A stretch of 64,000 nucleotides of DNA. Source: Syntrophomonas zehnderi OL-4 (GTDB lineage: Bacteria > Bacillota > Syntrophomonadia > Syntrophomonadales > Syntrophomonadaceae). The notes under the pieces were generated by a model that did not search any database, was not told the origin of the DNA, and worked only from the letters and a program-made list of their open reading frames with translations. Position 1 is the stretch's first letter. Every line of letters starts with the position of its first letter. The DNA lies in assembly GCF_000983115.1 (NCBI RefSeq), contig NZ_CGIH01000031.1:16372-80371 (forward strand). The letters run 5' to 3'. Below, one piece after another: positions 11,201 through 26,200 of this stretch. The position numbers were made by a program, and so were the translations under genes.

Positions 11201-14200
11201 ATCACTACAGTTCTCCACAGGATTATGCCATATAATACTATAACCAAAGCAGCCCCGATAAAACCAAGTTCTTCCCCAATCACTGCATAAATAAAATCGG
11301 TATGGTGCTCCGGCAGAAAGTTTAGCTGTACCTGGGTTCCATGGAACAAACCTTTACCGGTCAAACCGCCCGAACCAATTGCCACCAGAGACTGGATAGT
11401 ATTCCATCCGGCTCCGCGCCCCCCCTTGCCATCATTATATGGATCAGCAAATACGATTAAACGGTCTATCTGGTAATCATCCAGAGGCAGCCAGGTTCCA
11501 AATTGAAAATGCAAAAATAGAGCCAGGGCAATAACCCCCACTGCCGCTCCTATAATTTTAAGCAAAATACGCCAATTGGCTCCGGCGACAAACATCATCC
11601 CCAGGGTAAAAGCTATATAAACCAGGGCTGTACCCAGATCCGGCTGCGCCATTATAAGCAGGAAAGGGACTCCCATGAATATGAAACAGGGAAGCATCTC
11701 TCCCAGGGTATCCAATGCCCCCTTGCGTCTGGCCAAAAAATCAGCGAAAGCTAAAATTAATAATATCTTGGTAAACTCAGCCGGTTGTATCATGGGCAAG
11801 GGGCCTATAGCAATCCAGCCGGTGGTACCCCTTACTTCCTTTCCAAAGACCAGCACGGTCACAAGGATGATAACCGATATACCATATATGTATTTCCAAT
11901 ACCTCTCCAGTTGAGTATAATCATAACGGATTATCAATACCGCCAAAAAAGTCCCCGCCGCCAGCCATAAAATCTGCTTTTTAACATAGTAAAAGGAATC
12001 ATTGCAGATAGCACTGCTGGCACTCAGCAGAACCACCAACCCCAGAGTAATTATTAGTACAATAGCAACAATAAATGTTTTATCAATAAACTTGAGCCTT
12101 TTTATATTCAATGTTAAAACCCCCTGCTCCATTATAGGGGTATAAAAAATATTATGTCCAGCAAGTAAATTAAGGATGTTCGGACGCGGGGCTTATAAAA
12201 ACTTTTGGGAAGAATGGCTCGTCAATCTCCGGCGGCCCTTTTTAAACCTTTAATCGGAATATTGGCAACCAGGGCCACCGAGTTGTCCTCGCCTTCAATA
12301 CTAACCAACAGACCCTCCATGTCGATATCCATATATTGCTGGATAACCTTTATCAGATCCTCCTTTAAGGCATTTATGAATTCAGGAGATGCTACGCTGC
12401 GATCGTGTACCAGCACCAGCCGCAGTCTTTCACGGGCTATATCTTTGCTGGATGTCGATTCTTTGCCAAAGAGTCTGGCTAATAAATCTAACAATTCCAA
12501 CCCTCCTTACCTGGCCAATTTAAGCATTTTTTTAAACCTGTCTACCAGATTGGATGTGTCCTCCTGGGCATTAATGGGTACTTCTTCCCCTAATAAACGT
12601 CGGGCCACCCTGCGATAAGCTTCACCGGCCCGGGAACTGTTTTCCAATACAGCCGGTTCACCCCGATTGGTTGAAACGACAATCGTTTCATCCTCGGGTA
12701 CAACCCCCAATAAATCAATAGATAATATATCCAAAATATCCTCAATATCCATCATATCGCCTCTTTTAACCATTTTATTGCGGAGGCGGTTAATTATCAG
12801 TTTTGAGTTGCTTAAACCGGCTGCTTCCAGTAATCCAATGATACGATCCGCATCCCTTACCGAAGAAACCTCTGGCGTAGCTACCACAATCGCATCATCA
12901 GCCCCGGATATGGCGTTTTTAAAACCCTGTTCAATTCCGGCCGGACAATCCACCAGGATAAAATCAAAGTCTTTACGCAGTTCATTGGTGAGGTTTTTCA
13001 TTTGATGAGGTGTAACCGCACTCTTATCCTTAGTTTGGGCGGCAGGAAGCAGACACAGCCCTTCAAACCGTTTGTCCCTGATTAAAGCCTGTTTAATCTT
13101 ACAGTTGCCATTAACCACATCTACAATGTCAAATACGATGCGATTCTCCAGACCCATTACAACATCCAGGTTTCTTAAGCCAATATCTGTATCCAGCATA
13201 ACCACTTTTTTGCCTTGCATAGCCAATGCTGTGCCCAGGTTGGCGGTTGTTGTAGTTTTACCAACACCACCCTTTCCGGAAGTAATCACCAATACCCTAC
13301 TTTTCATCTTTTAGCCTCCAATCATATTTTTAGCTTTTCGATAACTACTTTGCCAGCCCGGATTTTAGCTAATTCAGGGTTATTAACAACAATCGATTCC
13401 CCATCGGGAGGGCGAGTAATATGGTTGGCAATCCGCAACTGGGTGGGACTAAGACGAAAAGCGGCTATAATAGCTTTTTCGTCGCCCAAAGCACCGGCAT
13501 GAGCCAGACCCCTTAATGCCCCCATGACCAAGATATTGCCGCCGGCTATCACCTCAGCACCCGGATTGACATCACCAAGTATTACCATATTGCCTTTGTT
13601 AAATATTTTTTGTCCTGAACGCAGGTTACGGCATATCAGAACTGTATCTGCACTATCAAGGATTTCTGCGTTATTCTTGTTGATGGAGATGCGATTTTGT
13701 CCTTGGGCAGAATGGTTGTTAATCAGGTCTTTAAAGTGAAAGCCATGATCCAGTAAAATATCCTCCATTTCCCTAAGCTGTCTTTCGCTAATACTTTTGC
13801 TGCCTACATCAATGCTGATAAAACTACCCATTAAATAATTGTCTATGGCATGCAGGTTCTTTTCCAGTTCAGCCTTCATATCCGCGAAACTGTCCCAGGC
13901 CGTAAGGTCAATAACCAGTTCGGTGTCCACTCCTGCCGCCATTATCTCCACAGACATCCCCCAGCCCCCCATCTGTCCTGCCATAAGCATATTCTATATT
14001 TATGGTTCTGTTTTTTACATTTTTTACCTCTAAAGAAAAACAAAAAAAAAGAGGTTTTACCCTCATATTTCCTCTTTTCTAGTCGTCCGGAAGCAAGAAA
14101 ATTAATTAATTATTCGTCATTAGCTTCGACTTTTTATGCTTATATTATTTCGTTAGCTAAATATCTTAACTATAATCCTCCCCCAACTTAAGGAGCTAAA

Positions 14201-17200
14201 CCAGGTATCTCCTCGATAGCATCGGCTTTCTTCCTGTCTTCCTCGGCTTTAATGGCTGCATAATGATCAACAATACCAAAATATTGTTCAAAAACTGCCT
14301 TGGCCACCCATCCGGCAGATTCACTGCCATGCTGACCATATTCCACCACTCCGGCAAAGGCAATTTGAGGATTTTCTGCTGGAGCAAAGGCAATAAAAGT
14401 ACCATGGTATTCCCTGTCTTTATGATCCCCGGCGCGCCCGGTTTCGGCGGTTCCTGTTTTTGCCGCCACATGGACTTCAGGCGGGAAATTGGTGAAAAGA
14501 AACGCAGCCGTTCCACCTCTTTGCGTAACTGCCATCATGGCTTGCCGGGTTAAAGCCAGAGTTCTTGCTGAAACGGATGTTTCGTGCATTACGCGAGGTT
14601 TTATTTCCTGCGTTTTTTTCTTGTCTGGGGTAGTGATGCTTTTTAACAGATGCGGTTGCATTAGATAGCCGCCATTAGCTATGGTAGCCGCATAATTGGC
14701 CAACTGAATAACAGTGTACTGGTTGCCGCCCTGACCGATGGACATATTAAAAGTGTCAAATGCCTGCCAGGTCGTTTCAAAATTATATTCAATCTTATAC
14801 TGGGCTTCTAATCTGGCACGTTCGTTTTTTTCGGCTCTTTGGATTGACTTCTTTTTCTCCTCGTCAGCGGCATCGGCCAGCAGTTGAGCGTATTTTTCAT
14901 CTAATTGCTTGCGCAGGTAATCATATTTTTGGTTAATTAACAAACTATTAAGTTCTTTTTTCCAGGCAGGGGTGGGTACCAGTCCGGTCGCTTCACCCGG
15001 CAGATCAATACCGGTTTTCTTACCTAAACCAAAGTCTTGAGCCACCTTGATAATGTTATCTTTTCCAGCACGGCGACCGGCTTCCTGAAAATAAGTATTG
15101 CAGGATACCGCCATACCTTTAAAGTAATCTAAATTTCCATGTACACCGGTACACTTGATGTAGGGGCTGATCCAATAGGCCCCTTTGCAGTTGACTTCTT
15201 GAGCGAATGGATCAATTGTACCAGATTCCAAAGCGGCCATTCCGGTTATCGGCTTAAAGGTTGAGCCGGGTGGATAGGTGGCCTGAATGGCACGATTGGT
15301 GGCGGCACCCGGCTGCAGCGGGTCATATCTATTCCCAGAGGGAAAATAATACGGTACAATATCGTTGTCCAATTGACCTTTGAAATCATCCGGCCTTAAG
15401 ACAGGACTGCTGGTCATGGCTAAAACTTCACCGGATTTTACATCCAGCACAACCGCTGAACCCACCTTGGCTTTAGGATATTTTTTTTGCAGCCGGAGGA
15501 GATTATCTTCCATACTTTTTTCCATGACCTTCTGTAGTTTTAAATCCAGAGTCAAGGTAAGATTACTGCCCGGTTGCGGCTGCAGGGTTACCAGCTCACC
15601 GACCGGCCTTCCCTGGGCATCCACCTCTACCCGGCGAGCCCCATCTTTACCCCTTAATTCTTTTTCAAATTGTTTCTCAATTCCCGATTTTCCAATCAGA
15701 CTGTTGATACTGTACTGGTTTTCATTTTCAGCCAGTTCTTCGGCATTAATGGAGTGAATATAGCCCAGGATATGGCCGGCAGCGGTATCCTGGGGATAGA
15801 CTCTAAGCGGCTCGGTATTAACAGTTACCCCGGGCAGATGCTGGCGATTCTCTTCTATCTTTACCACCAGATCCCAGGGAATATCGCGCATCACAACGAC
15901 CGGTTCAAATAGGCGAAATTTCTGCAGTTCAATCTTTTCCTTGATCAGATCAGCCGTAACATCAGGATAATACGGAGACAAAATGTTAATCAGATTTTCG
16001 ATCATGGCGTCTTGACCTTCCTTACCCAGGTAAGTAAGGCTTAAAGTATAAACCAATTCATTGGCGGCCAGCGGAGTACCATCGCGAGTATAAATCTCCC
16101 CGCGGGATGCTTTTATTGGAACCAAACGGATGCGGTTTTCGCTGGCCTTGATCTGGTATTGATCGGTATAAAAAATCTGCACAACCGCCAACCGAATCAG
16201 CAATATGCACAGCAATCCCATCACAAAATATGTATAAACTTTCATGGCGGACTTAAACTGACCTTGTTTCATTTGTATCTCCTATATCTCCCCTGTACCT
16301 TTTAACAGCCCCCGTCTGGAAGATTGATAAAACCAGATATAAATCGGCGCTGCCACCAGGGCATTATAAAGAGTCTGATACAACATATCCATAAATAGAA
16401 GTTCGTTAACGTTAAAAGCGGAAAAGTTAAGCAATACTAAGACTAACAGCAGACCGGCATTAATAATAGAACCTAGTATAACACCTATTATCCCCACGAT
16501 TACATTTTCTTCAAAGACTCTCCCCTGCAGAATTCCTATAACGTATGCGGTAATTGCTTTAGCAATAGCATTAATGCCGATGAACCGGCCGATAAAGAGA
16601 TCCTCGAGCAGTCCGCAGCACAAACCGTAATATGCACCTTTTCGGCCGCCATTTAACAAGGCGTAAAAAATAACAAAAACCAGTACAATATCAGGTACTG
16701 CACCCTTTATACTATAGCTATTGAAGAATGTCGATTGCAAAAAGATTGCCAGAAAAGGCAGAATTGCCAACAGAAAGTAGCGCACCGGGTTTACTCCCCT
16801 TCATTAATTCCGGATTCAGATACAGGATTGTACTTGGCAATCACCATCACTTCCTCCAGTTTATCGAATTGAACAGCTGGTTTTACGGTAGCAGATAACA
16901 ATAAGCCGTTGGACTCCCTTTTGACTGATTGGATAGTACCGATTTGAATCCCTTTGGGATAAAACTCAGACAATCCTGAAGTGATAACCTTCTCTCCTTT
17001 TTTAACTTTGGCATAATAGGGGATGTTTATCATAGCCAAACTGTAAGAATCCCCGGTTCCTTCAATAATACCCCGGGTTTCCCGGGAATCCTGCAATATA
17101 ACTCCTACTGCCATTTCACGATCGGTTATAAGCGTGACCTGGGCTGAATGTTGACTGGTATTGCTGATCCTGCCGACCAGCCCATCAGGACTGATAACCG

Positions 17201-20200
17201 GCATTCCTTGGGCGATGCCATCCTCTGCCCCTTTATCAATCGTAATTACTTTAAACCAGTTATTAGGACTGCGGGCAATAACCCGGGCATACTCCAAACC
17301 AAACTGCTCCTTGTTTTCTTCTCCAAAATTGAGCAGTTTTCGCAATCTTAGGGTTTCCGCTTCGTATTCTTGAAGACGCTGGTTTTCCATAGTGAGTTGG
17401 GCCTTTTCGCGGTTAAGTTGTTTAATTTTGGCGTTCATATTCTTTTTTTCAGCAAAATGCAACCCGAGCCCATTAATACCCCTTCTCATTTCGTTCAGGC
17501 CGCTCTGAAGAGGCGCGTAGCTATCCCGGAGCAGTTTTTCCGCCACCGTAATTTCAGCCCTGGTACTGGAGGTATATCGCATGGTTGCTAAAAGCACGAT
17601 GGTTACTCCTAAAACAATCCAAAAACTCTTTTTTTTTATTAACTTAATCAAGTTTCTCACCTGGTTATAGTGTTTTTTTCATGGAAACCAGCATCTTTTT
17701 TAGTTCTTCAATGTTTTCCAGCACGGCTCCAGTTCCGCGGGCAACCGCCAATAAAGGATCATCACATACGTATACCGGCATATGGGTTTCCTGGCTGATT
17801 ATTTTATCCAGACCGCGCAAAAGGGCTCCTCCGCCGGCCATGACGATTCCGCGATCCATGATGTCGGCCGCTAGTTCCGGCGGGGTTTTTTCCAGACATA
17901 CCTTAATTCCGTCCAGTATTTGGTCAACCGTTTCCTTGAGTGCCATTTGAATTTCCTCAGAAGAAACCTCTATAGTTTTAGGCAGACCGGATACCAAATC
18001 CCGTCCCCGCACATCATAATACTCTTCGGTTCCTTCCCACAGTGCCGATCCAATGCTCGTTTTAATGTTTTCAGCAGTTCGTTCCCCAATCAGCAGGTTA
18101 TAGGTCTTTTTTAAATGATTAATAATGGCATTATCCATATTGTCTCCGGCTACCCGTACTGATTTGGCTGTTACTACGCCTCCCAGGGAAATTACTGCCA
18201 CCTCGGTAGTACCGCCGCCAATGTCAACGATCATGTTGCCGGTTGGTTCATGAACCGGTAGACCCGCACCAATAGCAGCGGCCATAGGTTCCTCAATCAG
18301 ATAAGCTTCCTTGGCTCCCCCCGCAAGAGCCGCTTCCCGAACTGCCCTTTCCTCCACCGTGGTACATCCGGTAGGTATACTAATAACCACCCGCGGTTTG
18401 ACAAAGGGGCTTTTAGACTCCAGGGCTTTATTAATAAAGTACTTCAACATAGCCTGGGTGACATCAAAATCAGCGATTACACCATCCTTCATGGGACGAA
18501 TGGCCACGATATTGCCCGGTGTTCTGCCAATCATCTGTTTGGCTTCTTCCCCGACTGATAAGACCTTTCCGGTATTATTCTGTATCGCTACAACGGAAGG
18601 TTCTCTTAATACCACCCCTTTACCTTTAACATGCACCAGGGTATTAGCTGTTCCTAAATCTATGCCCATATCTTTTCCAAAAACCACTGTTTTGTGTCCT
18701 CCTTAGATTAAATTAAACCCTTTTCTTTCAGGCTGCAGTATTTATCCTGCCCGATGATTAAATGATCAAGTACATCAATTCCCATTATATTGCCTGCTTC
18801 AACCAGGCGACGCGTGATATCTACATCTTCGCGGCTGGGAGTCGGATCACCACTGGGATGGTTGTGAACTAATATTATGGAAGCTGCGCTGCATTTGACA
18901 GCCGTCTTAAAAACCTCCCGGGCATGAACGATAGAGCTTGACAGGCCACCGACCGACACCTCTTCCTTGATCAACAACCCACCTTTGCGATCCAGGTACA
19001 TTGCACAAAAATGTTCCCGATCGTGGTAACGCATCTCTTCCATCAACAGCCGGCTCACATCTGCCGGAGAATTAACGTAATCACGGATTTTTACATCCAT
19101 GGCTGTTCTGCGCCCCAGTTCAATAGCGGCTTTAATGCTTACGGCTTTAGCCGGCCCGATACCTTTAATCCTGGTTATATCCTCCAGACTGGCTTCTCTA
19201 AGATTGCGCAGGCCATCGTAAGTAACCAATAACTGCCGAGCCAGATCCAGGGCACTTAGGTTTTTAGTGCCATTGCCCAGAATAATTGCCAGCAGTTCTT
19301 CATCAGATATATATGCTTCTCCCCGAGCCTGCATTTTTTCCCGAGGGCGCATCCCGACTGGCATTTCTTTAATTCCAACCCTGTACTCCATTCGGCGCTT
19401 CCCCTCCCAGTAAATAAACGCCTTGTTTATACAAGAGCTGGTATAGTTTGCTTAAAGGTAGTCCAACTACATTAAAGTAACAGCCATCTATTTTTTCGAT
19501 CAGCAAGGCTCCCAGTCCTTGTATACCATAACCTCCAGCTTTGTCCACCCATTCGCCGCAATCCAGGTAACCCTGAATTTCACCGTTTGACAGGTGGCGA
19601 AACCACACTTTGGTAACCTCAAATTCAGTTGAGTGACTTTCATTCTGCTGATTGACAACACAGATTCCCGTCATCACCTGGTGCTCCCTGCCGCTTAGCA
19701 GGGTTAGTTTTTGCCGGGCATCCTCCCGATCAAGTGGTTTTCCCATGATTACATCATCCAGAACAACCACGGTGTCGGCTGCTATAATGATATTCTGTTC
19801 AGTTCGCCCTGCCACCGCCTGGGCTTTTTGCCAGGCCAATTTTTTTACCAGATCCCCGGGATGAAGATTATAAAAGGCTTCCTCATCGACATCGGCTGTC
19901 ATACAGCTGAATTCAAGCCCTACCTGTTCAAGTAATTGCTTGCGTCGCGGCGATGCCGAAGCCAGAATTATTTCCTGCATATGTTATCCCTCATAGTCTT
20001 TTTGCCACTGATTTACGCAGATAATTATGATTAGGCAATTTTCTTTTTTTATTATAAAAGCTTAATCATAAAAATCTGCGTCCTCTGGTCAAAATTTCCT
20101 TATTTTATTAAAGTCTTTTGTAAAACAACCATGCCAATATAAAACCCAGGATAGTAAAAAAATTAATATTTAACATGAAGCCAAAGCTTAATGTAAATAC

Positions 20201-23200
20201 GTGCAAATCCATCGTAAAGGTAGGTAGTCCAACACTTTGCACCCTTCCTAATATGGAAAGGCCCGGCCATAATTTAATAATAGCGTCCCCTATCCAACCC
20301 CCAATAATTCCACCCAAAGCCAGAAGCAATAATAACAACTGCCAGCCGGGGTAAGTACGACTCCTATTCGTCAAAATACTACCTCCAGCATATATTTTTT
20401 CAAGTGTAGCATTCCCCTTGTTTAAAAACAAGGACGTCCCCCGGCATCCTAACTTAACTGTTAAGGGCCAGATTAAAACTCAAAACTTCCAAATTAACGG
20501 ATAAATCAACATTGCGCAGGGTAACTTCATGCGGCACCCGCAGAACTTTAGGAGAAAAATTTAATATAGCGGTAACCCCGGCCGTAATTAACCTGTCGGT
20601 TACCTCCTGAGCCACCTGAGCCGGAACCGTAACAATGCCTACTTTAATATTATGCTCCTTAATCCTTTGATCCATCTGTTCCAGTGGTTCGATCGTTGTT
20701 TCACCAAGTTTTTGTCCGATTCTACCCGGGTCATTATCCAAAATAGCGCAGACCGAAAACCCACGGTCTTTAAATCCCTGATACAGCGCCAGTGCGGATC
20801 CTAATTTACCCGCCCCGACAATAATTACATTCCACTGCTGGTCAAGCCCCAGTATTTTAATTAAATAACCATAAAGTTCCTCCACTTTATAACCTACTCC
20901 GCGTGTTCCAAATTCTCCAAAATAAGCCAGATCTTTGCGCACTTGAGCAGAACCTACCCCAACCCCGGCAGCTATCTCACCAGACGATACCGTATCTACC
21001 CCTTCATCAATCAGTTGATGAAGGTAACGCGAGTAAATAGATAATCTCATTACCGTAGCTTCGGGAATCTTGTAGACCTTCAAAACTTCCAACTCCTTTT
21101 GGATCAGATAATCTACTTAACTATCAACACTTTCATTGCAAGTTTTCTTCTAATGCTGCAAATATTGTTTTTTATCTTAGAATAAAAGATTAAATCCATT
21201 ATACATTACTTGTGAAAAATGCATCAAATATTTGCACATAAAAAACCCTTTTCCAACGAGTAAAAGGGCAAACAGGCAGGGGAGGATCTTTTGGTTTGAT
21301 TTTTATGTAAGCTAAAGCCATCAATTAAACGTAAAAATCACTTTCTTACAGAATGAAACCTGCAATCAAGCGATAAAATACTACCGCTACCACCGCCGCT
21401 GAAGGAATGGTTACAAACCAGGCGATAATTATTTGGCGGGCAATATTCCAGCGTACACCTTTTAGCCTTTTGGCGGCACCGACACCCATAATCGAAGAAG
21501 ATACAATATGGGTAGTGCTGACCGGAATACCTAATTTACTGGCTCCGAAAATAACCATGGCCGAGGTAAAATCCGCTGCGAATCCATTGATGGGTTCAAT
21601 TCTGAATATCTTCCCTCCCATGGTACGGATGATTCTCCAGCCACCGAAAGCAGTACCCAGTGCCATCGCCAGGGCGCAGGCAATTTTAACCCACAGCGGA
21701 ACTGAGAAGCTGCTAATCATGCCGGCACTAAAAAGACTCATGGTGATAATACCCATTGATTTCTGGGCATCGTTGGATCCGTGGGCAAACGAAGCCATAC
21801 ATGCGGTAACGATTTGTAAGTGTCTAAACTGGCGGTTGGTTTTGGCAGGTGAGGAGTTTTTAAAGAGCCAGAATAAAATGGTCATTACTACGCTTCCGGC
21901 TATAAGTCCGATAACAGGCGAAGCCAGTAAGCCGGAAAAAATCTTAAAAAAACCCAACCAATTTACTTCCTGAGGCCCAAAACCGGCAATCGCTGCGCCG
22001 ATCAGACCGCCTATCAAGGCATGGGAAGAACTGCTCGGGATTCCAAAAAGCCATGTAAAGAGATTCCAGAATATAGCCCCAATCAAGGCAGCGACTATAA
22101 CCTCAGGGGTAACCACCTCCGGATTTATAATTCCCTTGCCTATGGTTGCGGCGACTGCAGTGCCGCTTAAAGCACCCAGGAAATTAAGGACGGCAGCTAT
22201 TACGATGGCTGTACGGGGGCTTAGTGCTTTGGTTGATACTGAGGTGGCGATGGCATTGGCGGTATCGTGGAATCCATTGATATAGTCAAAAGCCAATCCC
22301 AGCAAGACAATAGCAACTATCCAGTAGAAGCTAAACATATTTTACGGCGACTCCCTTAATGACGTTACTTACACTTTCACAATAATCCAGGGTAGTCTCC
22401 AAATGCTCATATATTTCTTTCCATTTGATTATCTCAACTACATTATCGGTCTTTTCGAAAAGACGGGCTATACCTGCCCGGTAGAGATCGTCGCCATCGT
22501 GCTCAAAAGCCCGAATCTTTTCACAGGATTCAATAATATCCTGGTGATTATCCCGGATGTCCCTCAAACATACTACTGCCGTCTTGATCTCTTCGGCAGC
22601 TTCTTCTAAAACATTGACCATTTCCAGCACAAACTTTTCCTTAGGCCGCCCGGCTTTATAAATAACTACTTTTTCCATGGTACCCTGGATATGATCCAGC
22701 ACCCGGTTTAATTCCTGGGCGAGCTTTAAAATATCTTCACGGTCAAAGGGTGTTATGAACGAGCTGTTGATGCGTTCGATCGTTTTAACATAGATCCTAT
22801 CTCCGTGATGTTCCACCTCGTTTATTCTGTCCAGATTCATAGCCGGATCTCCCTGATTCTCAAAGAATGCCTTGAGAATGTGAGCCGCTTCACATATAGC
22901 TTCGGCACTGTCTTCAAAATAATCAAAAAAACGTTCGTTTTGGGGCTTTAACTTGATGCCCAAACTTATTCCTCCTAATTGTATACGTATCTTCGTTTTA
23001 ATTATAGCAATCTTTTTATTAGTGAATTGTTAATAAAATGTTAACTATTCGTGAAAAGGCTCCCGGCTTCATCAAGGACATAAAATGAACCTGTGATCAA
23101 TAAATACTCTTCATTTTCCAATATTTCCAAACCCTTTCTGACTGCTGCGGTGATACTCTCAACTGCGTAAACGTTTGAGGAAGTATAAATCTGTCTTAAT

Positions 23201-26200
23201 AAAGTCGCCGTTTGCTGCCAGTTCTGACTGCGTTCGCCCGCCGGTCTGGTCACAACCACTGCCCGGGTCTGATCTTTTAAAACACCTAGACTGGCTTCTA
23301 TATCCTTGTCATCCAACATACCGCACACCAGAACTCTTTTTTGCTGCGGGCAAAGCTCCTGCAAAGATTTTGCCAAAGCCCGGGTTCCGTGAGGATTGTG
23401 GGCTGCATCGCCAATAACCAGAGGTTTTTTTTGGAGTATCTCCAAACGACCGGCCAGCTTAAAATGTGCCAGTGCTCTAACCAGGCATTTTTCTTCTACC
23501 CGGTAGCCCCGGTCGATTAATACTTCTATCGTGCTTATGGCAGCAGCCAGGTTATTAAGCTGGTAATCACCCAGCAAGGCAAAAAACTGTCTTTTTAGAT
23601 TAAAATGCCGCGATTTTAGATTAATATACTGGCCTTGCAAGTCAGGCGGCTGGATTCTCGTAACCTGAACTTCATGGGACATAGTGATAGGAGCATCAAA
23701 TCGGGCAGCCTGTTTCTTAACAACATCTTGGGCCGCTGCACATACTTCACCTAATACCACAGGCACACCCGGTTTGATGATCCCGGCTTTGTTCATAGCT
23801 ATCTCTTCTATAGTATTACCGAGATAATCAGTATGATCATAATCTATGCTGGTTATTACTGCCACTTCCGGATTAACGATGTTAGTTGAGTCATATAAAC
23901 CTCCCATGCCTACTTCCAAAACCGCTATATCTACCTGCTGATCTCGAAAGTAAAGGAAAGCCAGGGCAGTAAGGATTTCAAACTCGGTCGGCTGATCACC
24001 ATTCTCCAGCAGTAGTATCGGAATTAAAGCTTCAATCTGATCCAGGTAATATTTTAAAGTACCCTGGGTAATCTCCTGTCCGTTAATTGCATAACGTTCT
24101 GTGTAGGAATGCAGATGGGGCGAATTAAATCGCCCCACCCGATAACCTGCTATACTTAAAATATCTGCAACCATCAGGGAAGTTGAACCTTTACCATTGG
24201 TGCCGGCAATATGTACCACCGGCAGGTTTTGTTGCGGTTGGGCCAGCAGACTTAAAAGATCGTTGATTCTTTTAAGGCCAGGCCTGCTGCCAGGTGCTGA
24301 TATGCGCTGCAATTGCTCCGTAATTATGCCTGAAAGATCTGTAAACGTTGCTCTATACCTTCCTTCCTGCTAATTGCTTCCTGGGCCTTGGCCTTTTCTT
24401 TAGCTATCACGTCAGGCGGGGCTTTGGCTAAAAATGCCGAATTATTCAGTTTGCCTTCAGTTCTGGCCAGGTCAGCTTCTACTTGCTTAAGATCCTTTTT
24501 TAAACGGCCAATCTCCTTGCCAACATCGATTACCCCTTCCAGCGGAACATATATTTCGGCCACGTTAGTTAAAGCCGATACCGCTTGGCGGGGCTTTACA
24601 TCCATATTGGCAACCATTTCCAGTTGCGTTTTGGCCATGGCTTCTATATATCGGCCATAGTTTTTAAACAAGTCCCAATTAGCAGCGTTTTCCACCAGCA
24701 TAATAGTATTTATGGAAGCGGCCGGGCTGATGTTGAATTCGGCTCTGATATTGCGTAAGGCACGGGTTACAGCCATAATTGCCTGCATTCCCTCCACCGC
24801 CTCCGGCCAGATCTGTTTTTCGTCCTTAAGCGGCCAGGGATCAATCATGATGCTTTCTTGATGACCCGGCAGCTGTTGATATATTTCTTCAGTTATAAAA
24901 GGCATAAATGGATGCAGTAATCTTAATATCCCCATATGCACATCACGCAAAACCTTTTGGGCTACCTGTTTTTCACGCAGGCTGGCGGAGTTGGTCAGCC
25001 GGGGCTTGGTCAGTTCGATATACCAGTCACAATACTCATCCCAGATAAATTCATACAAACCCTTGGCTGCTTCACCTAGGTCATAACGCTCCAACAAGCG
25101 GGTGGTTTCTTCAGCTTTTAGGTTGAAGCGGGATAGAATCCAGCGATCCGCCAAGGTAAGCTCATCGGCATTAATTTCGATTGCTGCCATGCCTTCCAGA
25201 TTCATCAGCACAAAACGGGAAGCGTTCCAGATCTTATTGGCAAAATTGCGGCTGTTTTCCACCTTGTCCCAGTGGAAACGTACGTCATTGCCGGGGGTCA
25301 CCCCAGTTATCATGGAAAAGCGCAGGGTATCCGCCCCATATTTTTCGATGACTTCAATGGGATCAATCCCATTGCCCAACGATTTGCTCATCTTGCGTCC
25401 CTGACCATCCAGGATCAAGCCATGGATATTGACTTCATGAAAAGGAACCTGTCCGGTGTGTTCAATCCCGGAGAAGATCATCCGGGCCACCCAGAAGAAT
25501 ATAATATCACGTCCGGTTACCAACACACTGGTTGGGTAAAAATCTGCCATATCATCTGTGTCCTCTGGCCAGCCCAGGGTAGAGAAAGGCCAAAGGGCAC
25601 TCGAGAACCAGGTGTCCAGAACATCTTCATCCTGCTGAAGTTGACTGGAGGAACAGGCCGGACATATATCCGGGTCAGCCTTGCTGCAGATAATCTCACC
25701 GCAATCCTGACAATACCAGACCGGAATCCGGTGTCCCCACCATAACTGGCGGGAAATACACCAATCCCGAATGTTTTCCATCCAGCTAACGTAGATTTTG
25801 GTAAACCGTTCCGGGACGAAACGAATCTCTCCATTTAAAACTTTTTCAACGGCCGGTTTAACCAGGGGTTTCATCTTAACAAACCACTGCTTGGAAATCA
25901 AAGGCTCAATAACGGTATCACAGCGTTGGCAATGCCCCACCGCGTGGCGATGATCATCGATTTTTAGCAGGCTGCCATCAGCCTTAAGCCTCTCGACAAT
26001 CTCCTTACGGCAAGCATAGCGATCCATGCCTGCAAATGGACCGGTTGCTGCACTCATGGTACCGTCCGGATTTATTACCACCAACTGTTCCAGGTGATGG
26101 CGCAGACCCATATCAAAGTCATTAGGGTCATGGGCCGGGGTTACTTTAACCGCCCCGGTGCCAAATTCACGATCCACGTATTCATCAGCAAAAACCGGTA